The translations under genes and the position numbers were made by a program. Below are positions 6,121-13,067 of a DNA stretch of 14,231 nt, in pieces. The notes beneath the pieces were generated by a model, which was not told the DNA's origin, ran no database searches, and worked only from the letters and a program-made list of their open reading frames with translations. How positions within the stretch are numbered: the first letter of the stretch is position 1; the number at the start of each line of letters is the position of its first letter. This stretch comes from an uncultured Christensenellaceae bacterium (lineage in GTDB: Bacteria; Bacillota; Clostridia; Christensenellales; CAG-138). The stretch covers positions 1-14,231 of the forward strand of contig CABSAH010000027.1 in NCBI GenBank assembly GCA_902475645.1, read 5' to 3'.

Positions 6121-6168
6121 ATTATTGTTTTGAATCGTGCGCCGTTATTATCGATTTATTCAATAATT
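6120..6168. repeat. Imperfect inverted repeat upstream of sel promoter
   Basis: Outer arms AATTATTG (6120-6127) and CAATAATT (6161-6168) are perfect complements, and inner arms AATCG (6133-6137) and CGATT (6152-6156) also pair. It lies between the sel promoters and the glmS terminator. Its AT-rich outer arms would suit a regulator site; no function is shown. Confidence 0.4.
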
Positions 6169-6242
6169 GTGTGCGACTAACGCCCCCTTCCCGCCATACG
6201 CGGCCTTGCTTTATGCTCCCCCGTCCCCGTGCTTACATTGCC

Positions 6243-6270
6243 CTGCAAAGAAGGGACGCTTTCGCGTCCC
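6243..6270 (-). terminator. Intrinsic terminator of glmS
   Basis: On the minus strand GGGACGC-GAAA-GCGTCCC (6270-6253) is a perfect 7-bp stem with a GNRA-type loop, followed by TTCTTTG. It lies 28 nt after the glmS stop and separates glmS from the sel operon. Confidence 0.85.
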
Positions 6271-6298
6271 TCCATCGATTATCGATTATGCGTTTATG

Positions 6299-8125
6299 CT
6301 ATTCCACCGTAACGCTTTTTGCAAGGTTGCGGGGCTTATCAATATCGCAGCCCTTTATAAGGGCGGTATAGTAGGCAAAAAGCTGCATGGGCACTATGCA
6401 GGCGCAGGGGCAGGCAATGTCCGCGCAGTCGGGCAGTATTATTTCGTAATCCGCGCCTGTTGCGCCGCGCCGCCGTTCGCCGCGGGCTATTGCAATAACG
6501 CTTGCGCCGCGGGCCTTAACCTCGCGTATGTTGCTTATCATCTTTTCCCAAAGGGGATCGTATGTGCATATGGCTATAACGCTTGTGCCGGGGACTATGA
6601 GCGAAATCGTGCCGTGCTTCAGCTCCCCTCCGGCATAGGCTTCGGAATGGATATAGGTTATCTCCTTCAGCTTGAGCGAGCCTTCAAGCGCAAGCGCGTA
6701 ATCTACATTGCGGCCTATGAAGAATATGTCATGCTGCGTGTAGCAATCCGCGCAAAGGCGGCGTATTTCCGTTTCGTCCTTAAATATTTTGCTTATCGCG
6801 TTCGGCAGCGCCTCTATGCCCGCCGTCAGCTCCGCCTCCTCGCGCGCGGTAACGTGGGCGCGCACGCGGCCGAAATATATGGCTATAAGCTGCATCAGCG
6901 CAAGCTGCGTGCTGTATGCCTTGGTTGTGGCAACGGCAATTTCGGGGCCGGCCCATGTGTAAAGCACATCCTCGCTTTCAACGGCAATGCTTGAACCCAC
7001 AACATTAACTATGCTCAGCGTATGCGCGCCGCGTATTTTAGCCTCGCGCAGGGCAAAGAGCGTATCCAGCGTTTCCCCGCTTTGGCTAATTATTATAACA
7101 AGGGTTTTGCTGTTTACCATCGGGTCGTTATAGCGGAATTCGCTTGCAAGCTCGCATATTACGGGGATTTTTGCATAGCGCTCCAGCGCATAGCGCGCCG
7201 CCATGCCCACATGGTATGCCGAACCGCACGCCACAATGTATATCCTTTCAAGGCTGCGTATCACGTCCGCATCTATTTTGCTAAGCCCCAATTCCACCTG
7301 CCCGTTATTTATGCGCGGCGCAACGGTGCGGCGTATGGCGTCCGGCTGCTCCTTTATTTCCTTGAGCATAAAATGTTCGTAGCCGCCCTTTTCGGCGCTT
7401 TCTGCGTCCCATGTAACGGTTATGATTTCATGCTCCACTCTTTCGCCAAGGCTATTGTATATCTCAACCCCGTTGCGGCGCACGATTGCCATTTCCCTTT
7501 CGCCAAGGCGGATTATGCGGCGCGTATGCTTCAAAAGCGCAGGTACATCGGACGCAATGAAGTTTTCGCCGCAGCCTATGCCCAATATAAGCGGGCTATC
7601 CTTGCGCAGGGCAATGAATTCATCCTCCCTGTCCGCAAACACTATGCCCATTGCGTATGAACCGACAAACCGTGCCTCCGCAAGGCGCACGGCCTGCACG
7701 GGGTCGCCATCGTAATAATAATCTATAAGCTGAACGGCAACCTCGCTGTCCGTTTCGGAGGTGAACGAGTAGCCCTTGCCAATCAAAAACGCCTTCAGCT
7801 CCGCGTAATTTTCTATTATGCCGTTATGCACCAGCGCCACGCGCCCGCTTGACGCAACGTGCGGATGCGCGTTTATGCGGTTCGGCTCGCCGTGCGTTGC
7901 CCAGCGCGTATGGCCTATGCCAACATGCCCCGGAATGGCTTCGCCGCCGTTTGTAAGCTCATAAAGCGCGCTCAAACGCCCGCGCTCCTTTGCAATGGTT
8001 ATGCCGCCGTTTCCCGCTATTGCAACGCCCGCGCTGTCATACCCGCGGTATTCAAGCTTATTAAGCCCGTCAAGCAGTATCGGTGCAGCCTGTTTACAGC
8101 CTATATAGCCCACTATTCCGCACAT
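6299..8125 (-). CDS. glmS: Glutamine-fructose-6-phosphate aminotransferase
   Basis: Cytoplasmic enzyme making glucosamine-6-phosphate from fructose-6-phosphate and glutamine, the first step toward UDP-GlcNAc and peptidoglycan. The 608-aa length is normal. After Met1, Cys2 of MCGIVGYIG is the Ntn glutaminase nucleophile; GHTRWATHGEP (71-81) belongs to the same domain. Two SIS sugar-isomerase domains follow (ACGSAYHVG, IISQSGETLDT, TTKAYSTQ, then HSEAYAGGELKHGTISL). The C-terminus DKPRNLAKSVTVE is the universal end, with Lys603 the isomerase lysine. An AGAGGGGG site lies about 9 nt before the ATG. The gene is monocistronic: its own promoter upstream, a strong terminator downstream. There is no sign of a glmS ribozyme in the roughly 95-nt leader. 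Confidence 0.97.
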   Translation of the reverse strand: MCGIVGYIGCKQAAPILLDGLNKLEYRGYDSAGVAIAGNGGITIAKERGRLSALYELTNGGEAIPGHVGIGHTRWATHGEPNRINAHPHVASSGRVALVHNGIIENYAELKAFLIGKGYSFTSETDSEVAVQLIDYYYDGDPVQAVRLAEARFVGSYAMGIVFADREDEFIALRKDSPLILGIGCGENFIASDVPALLKHTRRIIRLGEREMAIVRRNGVEIYNSLGERVEHEIITVTWDAESAEKGGYEHFMLKEIKEQPDAIRRTVAPRINNGQVELGLSKIDADVIRSLERIYIVACGSAYHVGMAARYALERYAKIPVICELASEFRYNDPMVNSKTLVIIISQSGETLDTLFALREAKIRGAHTLSIVNVVGSSIAVESEDVLYTWAGPEIAVATTKAYSTQLALMQLIAIYFGRVRAHVTAREEAELTAGIEALPNAISKIFKDETEIRRLCADCYTQHDIFFIGRNVDYALALEGSLKLKEITYIHSEAYAGGELKHGTISLIVPGTSVIAICTYDPLWEKMISNIREVKARGASVIAIARGERRRGATGADYEIILPDCADIACPCACIVPMQLFAYYTALIKGCDIDKPRNLAKSVTVE

Positions 8126-8226
8126 TTAATTTTTCCCCCTCTGTTGTTGGCCCGCTTTGCGCCGACACGGGTGCATTATTCGCCCCGCCTTACATAAGCC
8201 GCGCAAAAAGGCGCAGAATATTGTTT

Positions 8227-8255
8227 ATTTTAGCATATTTTACCCATGCTATCAA
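8227..8255 (-). promoter_or_regulatory. glmS promoter
   Basis: The minus strand reads TTGATA (8255-8250), a 17-nt spacer and TAAAAT (8232-8227), close to the sigma-A consensus. Predicted start is near 8220, giving a leader of about 95 nt that contains the small hairpin-forming sequence GCGCCTTTTTGCGC. Confidence 0.65.
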
Positions 8256-8256
8256 T

Positions 8257-8274
8257 ACCGCCGCCAACGGCGGT
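8257..8274. promoter_or_regulatory. Palindrome between divergent promoters
   Basis: ACCGCCG-CCAA-CGGCGGT is a perfect 7-bp inverted repeat placed exactly between the glmS -35 (ends 8255) and the DUF1836-gene -35 (begins 8274). A protein bound here could affect both divergent genes. Operator role is inferred. Confidence 0.5.
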
Positions 8275-8303
8275 TGCCAATTATATGCCGCTGAGGTTAT
8301 AAT
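8274..8303 (+). promoter_or_regulatory. Promoter of DUF1836 gene
   Basis: TTGCCA (8274-8279, 5 of 6), an 18-nt spacer and a perfect TATAAT (8298-8303). A start near 8310 leaves a leader of about 33 nt with GGAGG at 8329-8333. Confidence 0.65.
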
Positions 8304-8342
8304 TTATATGCCGCAATTTGCCCTGAACGGAGGAAAATGCTT

Positions 8343-8894
8343 ATGCCGCATACAAAGGCTGCTTTAGCCAATAAATTCGATGAATGGGAAAGCTATCTCG
8401 GCGCGCTTAAGCTGCCTGCGTGGAACGAGCTGCCAACGCTTGGCCTTTATATGGACCAGGTGGTTATAGTGCTTAACGATAATCTTGGCATATATGCCGC
8501 CGAGGACGGCAAAGCAGTTACGCAGGCGATGATAAACAACTACGTTAAGCAAAAGCTTATACCGCCGCCCGTTAAAAAGAAATATTCCCGCGTGCATCTG
8601 GCGCTGCTTATGATAATATGCACGCTTAAGCAAACGCTGAACATAGCCCTTGTTAAGGAAATGCTGCCCGAATGGGAGGAGGACGCCATAAGGCGGTTCT
8701 ATGAACGGTTCATAGCGGTGCAAAAGGCCTTCGGGACATATTTTGTGGGTCAGGTGCGCACGGCGGCGGAGCCGATATTCGCGGGCGACGATGCTTCCGA
8801 AGCCGAGGTGACGGATTTTATAATAAGCGCGGCCGTGGCGTCCTGCTACGCAAAGCTGCTTACGGAGCAGATGATAATATATAAAAACGAATAG
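8343..8894 (+). CDS. DUF1836 (YkrK-like) protein
   Basis: Soluble 183-aa protein of the DUF1836 family, widespread in Bacillota and without an established function that I know of. Family marks are LGLYMDQVVIVLND (about residues 34-47), a VTQAMINNYVKQKLIPPP segment and KKYSRVHLALLMIICTLKQT, after which the chain is helical and acidic. The first part resembles a MerR-like helix-turn-helix, so a DNA-binding role is possible but not shown. I chose the ATG at 8343 over the in-frame ATG at 8337, because GGAGG (8329-8333) is 9 nt from the former and only 3 from the latter. It is transcribed divergently from glmS across a shared palindrome. No terminator follows before the hyd leader, so some read-through into that leader is possible. 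Confidence 0.85.
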   Translation: MPHTKAALANKFDEWESYLGALKLPAWNELPTLGLYMDQVVIVLNDNLGIYAAEDGKAVTQAMINNYVKQKLIPPPVKKKYSRVHLALLMIICTLKQTLNIALVKEMLPEWEEDAIRRFYERFIAVQKAFGTYFVGQVRTAAEPIFAGDDASEAEVTDFIISAAVASCYAKLLTEQMIIYKNE

Positions 8895-8906
8895 CATAAA
8901 GAATGA

Positions 8907-8935
8907 TTGTATTTTATCAATATATATGTTATACT
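8907..8935 (+). promoter_or_regulatory. Promoter candidate of hyd operon
   Basis: TTGTAT, a 17-nt AT-rich spacer, then TATACT (8930-8935, 5 of 6). A start near 8942 gives a leader of about 117 nt. The -35 is weak (3 of 6), so an activator or read-through from the DUF1836 gene could contribute. Confidence 0.5.
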
Positions 8936-8941
8936 GAACCA

Positions 8942-9052
8942 ACCTGACATAAAGGGGCTTGCCCCCGACTGAAAGGGTAAGGCTTTAAGATATTTATAAA
9001 CCATTAAGGCTGTACCCAATCGGGTGCGGCTTATTTTTTATAAAACGGAGGT
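8942..9052 (+). promoter_or_regulatory. Riboswitch/attenuator-like leader of hyd operon
   Basis: Candidate conditional terminator. The leader has a small stem GGGGC-TT-GCCCC (8954-8965). Then GGGTA (8975-8979) and GCTTTAA (8982-8988) can pair with TACCC (9013-9017) and TTAAGGC (9004-9010), forming a 12-pair antiterminator. The same 9007-9017 segment is instead the 5' arm of a terminator (9007-9032), so the two folds exclude each other. After the terminator's T-run only 7 nt remain before GGAGGT (9047-9052), leaving no room for another promoter; transcription of the hyd genes must pass this terminator. I compared it by eye with the SAM, THF, ZTP, fluoride, preQ1, c-di-GMP, cobalamin, Moco and NiCo consensus cores as I remember them and see no match. 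Ligand unknown; a protein- or translation-controlled attenuator is also possible. Confidence 0.6.
9007..9039 (+). terminator. Terminator hairpin in hyd leader
   Basis: An 11-bp stem with three G-U pairs (AGGCTGTACCC with GGGTGCGGCTT, loop AATC) is followed by ATTTTTT. It could be read as the end of the DUF1836 transcript, but its position just before the first hyd ribosome site and its overlap with an alternative hairpin argue for regulated termination. Confidence 0.75.
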
Positions 9053-9058
9053 AACGCC

Positions 9059-9316
9059 ATGCAGACGCGGGTAGCCGTTATGGCAATAATAGTAGAAAAA
9101 AGCGATGCCGTGGAAATGCTGAACACATTGCTGCATGAATACGGGGACTATATAATAGGCCGCATGGGTCTGCCCTATCGCAAAAAGAACATAAACATAG
9201 TGTCCATTGCGCTTGACGCGCCGCAGGATACAATTTCCGCATTGGCGGGCAAACTGGGCAATATTGAAGGATTGAGCGTCAAAACGGCGTATTCAAACGT
9301 GGTGGCCGATGAATAA
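9059..9316 (+). CDS. TM1266-type iron-only hydrogenase regulator
   Basis: An 85-aa protein of the family named putative iron-only hydrogenase system regulator (TM1266 type), regularly encoded beside hydE/hydF/hydG. It is predicted to be a small ACT-like alpha/beta fold: a first strand TRVAVMAIIVE, a helix from SDAVEMLNTLLHEYGDYI, the segment IIGRMGLPYRKKNINIVSIAL, then a second helix and SVKTAYSNVV. There are no Cys and no DNA-binding motif that I recognise, so any regulatory action could be by small-molecule or protein binding. GGAGGT lies 6 nt before the ATG. It is the first gene of the hyd operon and its stop overlaps the hydE start by 8 nt. Confidence 0.88.
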   Translation: MQTRVAVMAIIVEKSDAVEMLNTLLHEYGDYIIGRMGLPYRKKNINIVSIALDAPQDTISALAGKLGNIEGLSVKTAYSNVVADE

Positions 9317-10355
9317 CGCAATCGCGCTGATAGACAAGCTGAACCTGACGCATTCGCTTTCGCTTGAAGAATACGCCCGGCTAATAGAATTGAGAAGCGA
9401 TGCCGCCGCGCTGCACGCGCGCACGCTTGCGGACGCCGCACGGCGCAGGGTTTACGGCAACAGCGTTTTTGTGCGCGGGCTTATAGAAATAGGCAACGTT
9501 TGCAGGAACGACTGCCTGTATTGCGGCATACGCCGCTCCAACGCCGCGTGCTCGCGCTATGTGCTGACGCGGGAGCAGATAATGGATTGCTGTGCGGAGG
9601 GCTATGCGTTGGGGTTCCGCACGTTTGTTATGCAGGGCGGCGAAAACGTTAAAAGCGCGGACGATATATGCCAAACCGTTAAGGCCATACGCGAAAAATA
9701 TCCTGACTGCGCAATAACGCTTTCCCTTGGCGAATACAGCCGCGCCGATTATGCGCGCATGCGCGGGGCGGGCGCGGACAGATACCTTTTGCGGCACGAA
9801 ACGGCGGATAAGGCGCATTACGAAAGGCTGCATCCGGCGGGTATGTCGTTCGACAACCGTATGCGCTGCCTTAAGGATTTGAAGGAGCTTGGCTTCCAAA
9901 CGGGCTGCGGCTTCATGGTTGGCTCGCCCTTCCAAACGGCGCAAACGATGGCGAAGGATCTTAAATTCATTGAAACGTTTTCGCCGGATATGTGCGGCAT
10001 AGGCCCGTTCATACCGCATCATGAAACCCCGCTTGGGGATTATCCTGCGGGCAGCGCGGACGAAACGGTTTATCTGCTTTCGCTCATACGCCTTATTAAG
10101 CCCAACATACTGCTGCCGGCCACAACCGCGCTCGGCACAATAAGCGGGGACGGGCGCGAGCGGGGCATACTTGCGGGCGCAAACGTTGTTATGCCCAATC
10201 TTTCGCCGCTCAACGTGCGCAAAAAATACGAGCTTTACGAAAACAAGATATCCACGGGCGATGAATCGGCGCAAAGCCTTGCGCACCTTAAAGCGCGCAT
10301 GGAAGCAATAGGCTTCAGCGTGGTCACAGACCGCGGTGACATAAAGAAAATCTGA
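9309..10355 (+). CDS. hydE: [FeFe]-hydrogenase maturase HydE (radical SAM)
   Basis: Radical SAM enzyme of H-cluster assembly; it acts on the Fe(CO)2(CN)Cys synthon made by HydG on the way to the 2Fe subcluster. The 348-aa length is typical. The [4Fe-4S]/SAM motif is CRNDCLYC (Cys65, Cys69, Cys72), preceded by VFVRGLIEIGNV and followed by GIRRSN, as in HydE and the related BioB/PylB group. MQGGENV, LSLGE, YLLRHETADKAHYERLHP and GFMVGSPFQT are further barrel motifs of the family. The C-terminus (after YELYENKISTGDESAQ) has no cysteines, so the second, non-essential cluster seen in some HydE proteins is absent. Its ATG lies within the end of the TM1266-type gene, so translation is probably coupled. 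Confidence 0.96.
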   Translation: MNNAIALIDKLNLTHSLSLEEYARLIELRSDAAALHARTLADAARRRVYGNSVFVRGLIEIGNVCRNDCLYCGIRRSNAACSRYVLTREQIMDCCAEGYALGFRTFVMQGGENVKSADDICQTVKAIREKYPDCAITLSLGEYSRADYARMRGAGADRYLLRHETADKAHYERLHPAGMSFDNRMRCLKDLKELGFQTGCGFMVGSPFQTAQTMAKDLKFIETFSPDMCGIGPFIPHHETPLGDYPAGSADETVYLLSLIRLIKPNILLPATTALGTISGDGRERGILAGANVVMPNLSPLNVRKKYELYENKISTGDESAQSLAHLKARMEAIGFSVVTDRGDIKKI

Positions 10356-10387
10356 ATACAAAGAAAAAAAGTCTGAGTACAAGAAAG
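10351..10387 (+). repeat. Small tandem duplication at hydE end
   Basis: TCTGAATACAAAGAAA and TCTGAGTACAAGAAAG recur with a 21-nt period across the hydE stop and the hydE-hydG gap. The period keeps frame, so the hydE stop TGA is repeated in frame seven codons later. The second copy supplies the AAAGG ribosome site of hydG. Confidence 0.6.
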
Positions 10388-10398
10388 GAAAAACGGAA

Positions 10399-11847
10399 AT
10401 GGCAATTTACAATCCCAAATCCATGAAGGCGGAGGAATTTATAAACGATGCCGAAATACGCGAAACAATAGCCTACGCCAACGCCAACAAGAACAACATA
10501 GAGCTTATAGACGCGCTGCTTGAAAAGGCGCGGCCCAAGAGGAACGGCTCCGGCGTTACCTGCGCCGGCCTTACCCACCGCGAGGCAAGCGTGCTGCTTG
10601 CGTGCGACATTCCCGAAAAAATAGAGGAAATGTATAAGCTGGCGAACGAAATAAAGCTGGCGTTTTACGGCAACAGAATAGTTATGTTCGCGCCGCTGTA
10701 TCTTTCAAACTACTGCGTAAACGGCTGCGTATACTGCCCGTATCATTTGAAGAACAAGCATATTGCCCGCAAAAAGCTTACGCAGGAGGAGGTTAGGAAC
10801 GAGGTAATAGCCCTTCAGGATATGGGCCACAAGCGCCTTGCAATAGAGGCGGGCGAGGACCCCGTGAACAACCCCATAGAATATATACTGGACTGCATAA
10901 AGACCATATACTCCGTGCATCACAAAAACGGCGACATACGCCGCGTTAACGTGAACATTGCCGCCACAACGGTTGAAAACTACCGTAAGCTGAAGGACGC
11001 GGGCATAGGCACATATATACTTTTCCAGGAAACGTACAACAAGCCCAGCTACCTTGAGCTGCACCCCACCGGCCCCAAGCATAATTACGATTACCATACC
11101 GAAGCCATGGACAGGGCAATGGAGGGCGGCATAGACGACGTTGGCCTTGGCGTGCTGTTCGGGCTTGAAGGCTATCAGTATGAATTTGCGGGACTGCTTA
11201 TGCACGCGGAGCATCTTGAAGCCGTGCATGGCGTTGGGCCGCACACAATAAGCGTGCCGCGCATAAAGCATGCCGACGATATTGACCCCACCGTATTCGA
11301 TAACAGCCTCAGCGACGATATGTTTGCAAGGATAATAGCCTGCATACGCATAGCCGTTCCCTATACCGGCATGATAATTTCCACCCGCGAAAGCGAGGCC
11401 GTGCGCGGCAAGGTGCTTGACTACGGCATATCCCAAATTTCCGGCGCAAGCCGCACGTCCGTCGGCGGCTATACCGAGGCGGAGCGCCCGCACGATTCCG
11501 AGCAGTTTGACGTATCCGACCAAAGGACGCTGGATGAGGTTGTGCGCTGGCTGATGGAGCTTGACCATATACCCTCCTTCTGCACCGCGTGCTATCGCGA
11601 GGGGCGCACTGGGGATAGGTTCATGTCCCTTTGCAAAAACGGGCAGATACTTAACTGCTGCCACCCAAACGCCCTTATGACGCTGACGGAGTACCTTGTG
11701 GACTACGCAAGCGAGGAAACCAAAAAGGTGGGCTATGCGCTGATAGAGCGCGAGCTGAAAAAGATACCCAACGAGAACGTGAAGCGCATCGCCACGGAGC
11801 ATATTGAGGAGATAAAATCCTCCAACCGGCGCGATTTCCGCTTCTGA
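10399..11847 (+). CDS. hydG: [FeFe]-hydrogenase maturase HydG (radical SAM)
   Basis: Radical SAM tyrosine lyase that cleaves tyrosine to p-cresol and turns the rest into CO and cyanide, delivering an Fe(CO)2(CN)Cys unit for the H-cluster. The 482-aa protein has the SAM-cluster motif CVNGCVYC (Cys106, Cys110, Cys113) and the C-terminal motif of the auxiliary cluster, Cys395-x2-Cys398-x22-Cys421, which carries the dangler iron; that CX2CX22C pattern distinguishes HydG from the related ThiH. Other family segments are LAIEAGEDP, YILFQETYN and LHPTGPKHNYDYH. The basic/acidic tail ends SSNRRDFRF. It lies 43 nt after hydE and 24 nt before hydF. AAAGG about 10 nt before the ATG supports the start. 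Confidence 0.97.
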   Translation: MAIYNPKSMKAEEFINDAEIRETIAYANANKNNIELIDALLEKARPKRNGSGVTCAGLTHREASVLLACDIPEKIEEMYKLANEIKLAFYGNRIVMFAPLYLSNYCVNGCVYCPYHLKNKHIARKKLTQEEVRNEVIALQDMGHKRLAIEAGEDPVNNPIEYILDCIKTIYSVHHKNGDIRRVNVNIAATTVENYRKLKDAGIGTYILFQETYNKPSYLELHPTGPKHNYDYHTEAMDRAMEGGIDDVGLGVLFGLEGYQYEFAGLLMHAEHLEAVHGVGPHTISVPRIKHADDIDPTVFDNSLSDDMFARIIACIRIAVPYTGMIISTRESEAVRGKVLDYGISQISGASRTSVGGYTEAERPHDSEQFDVSDQRTLDEVVRWLMELDHIPSFCTACYREGRTGDRFMSLCKNGQILNCCHPNALMTLTEYLVDYASEETKKVGYALIERELKKIPNENVKRIATEHIEEIKSSNRRDFRF

Positions 11848-11871
11848 GCCGATAAATAAGGAGCATTTGCC

Positions 11872-13050
11872 ATGGGACTGAACGACAAGGTATCCGCCGA
11901 AAGGGTACACATAGGCTTTTTCGGCATTAGAAACGCGGGCAAATCAAGCGTTGTTAACGCGGTTACGGGGCAGAGCCTTTCGCTGGTATCCGATGTTAAG
12001 GGAACCACGACAGACCCCGTGCAGAAGGCCATGGAGATACTGCCGCTCGGCCCCGTGGTGGTTATGGATACGCCGGGGCTGGATGACGAGGGCGAGCTGG
12101 GCGCAATGCGCGTGCAGCGGGCGCGGCAGACGCTTAACCGCGCGGATATAGCGGTGCTGGTGGTGGACGCAACGCTTGGGCTTCATGCGGCGGACAGGGA
12201 GCTTATAGCGCTGTTTGCGGCAAAGGAGATACCCTATATTATTGCTTACAACAAAAGCGATTTGCTTGACGCAATACCCCAAGCGGGCGAAAATGAGCTT
12301 TACATAAGCGCGGCCACGGGCAGCGGCATACACGAATTGAAGGAGCGGATAGGGCGCATGATGAGCGGCGCGGAAAATGCGCGGCAGCTTATAGGCGACC
12401 TTATAAAGCCAAACGAGCTGATAGTGCTGGTAACGCCCATTGACGAATCCGCGCCCAAGGGCAGGCTTATATTGCCGCAGCAGCAAACCATACGCGATAT
12501 TTTGGATAACCGCGCAATAACGGTGGTCGTGCAGCCCAATGAACTTAAAGCCGCGCTTGATGCTTTGCCCAAGCCGCGCCTTGTGGTTACCGATTCGCAG
12601 GCGTTCAAGGCCGTGGACGCCATTGTGCCAAAGGATATTCCGCTGACGTCGTTTTCAATACTCTTTGCCCGCTACAAGGGCGAGCTTGAAGCCGTTGCCG
12701 CGGGCGCGGAGGCCATAGGCGCGCTGAAGGACGGGGACACGGTGCTTATAAGCGAAGGCTGCACTCACCACAGGCAGTGCAACGATATAGGCTCTGTAAA
12801 GCTGCCGGGCTGGATAAGCAATTACACGGGCAAAAGGCTGAATTTTGAATTCACCTCCGGCGGGGAATTCCCCGAAAGCCTTGATAAATATGCGCTTATA
12901 GTGCATTGCGGCGGCTGCATGCTTACCGCGCGGGAGATGAAATACCGCCTGCGCCATGCGCGCGACTGCGGCATACCCATAACCAACTACGGCATTGCGA
13001 TAGCCAAGATGCACGGCATACTTGACCGTTCGCTTGAACCATTCAATTAA
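11872..13050 (+). CDS. hydF: [FeFe]-hydrogenase maturation GTPase HydF
   Basis: Scaffold and GTPase on which the 2Fe subcluster is completed before transfer to apo-hydrogenase HydA. The 392-aa protein has an N-terminal G domain: P-loop GIRNAGKS (residues 18-25), a KGTTTDPV switch (43-50), DTPG (66-69), NKSD (127-130) and SAATG (146-150). A dimerisation region follows. The C-terminal cluster domain shows Cys297-x-His299 and HCGGC (His345, Cys346, Cys349), the family's CxH...HCxxC set for the [4Fe-4S] cluster. AAGGAG precedes the start. It completes the three-gene maturation set in the order hydE-hydG-hydF; the hydrogenase itself must be elsewhere in the genome. Confidence 0.97.
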   Translation: MGLNDKVSAERVHIGFFGIRNAGKSSVVNAVTGQSLSLVSDVKGTTTDPVQKAMEILPLGPVVVMDTPGLDDEGELGAMRVQRARQTLNRADIAVLVVDATLGLHAADRELIALFAAKEIPYIIAYNKSDLLDAIPQAGENELYISAATGSGIHELKERIGRMMSGAENARQLIGDLIKPNELIVLVTPIDESAPKGRLILPQQQTIRDILDNRAITVVVQPNELKAALDALPKPRLVVTDSQAFKAVDAIVPKDIPLTSFSILFARYKGELEAVAAGAEAIGALKDGDTVLISEGCTHHRQCNDIGSVKLPGWISNYTGKRLNFEFTSGGEFPESLDKYALIVHCGGCMLTAREMKYRLRHARDCGIPITNYGIAIAKMHGILDRSLEPFN

Positions 13051-13067
13051 ATAACAGAGGTATAAAC

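Noticed and set aside
8126..8220. glmS ribozyme upstream of glmS
   Set aside because: The predicted leader is about 95 nt, shorter than the ribozyme, and I do not see its conserved core. Only a small GCGCC/GCGC hairpin is present.
10353..10376. Selenocysteine read-through of the hydE TGA
   Set aside because: Read-through would add only seven residues before another TGA, and the protein already ends where HydE family members end. No SECIS hairpin is evident just downstream.
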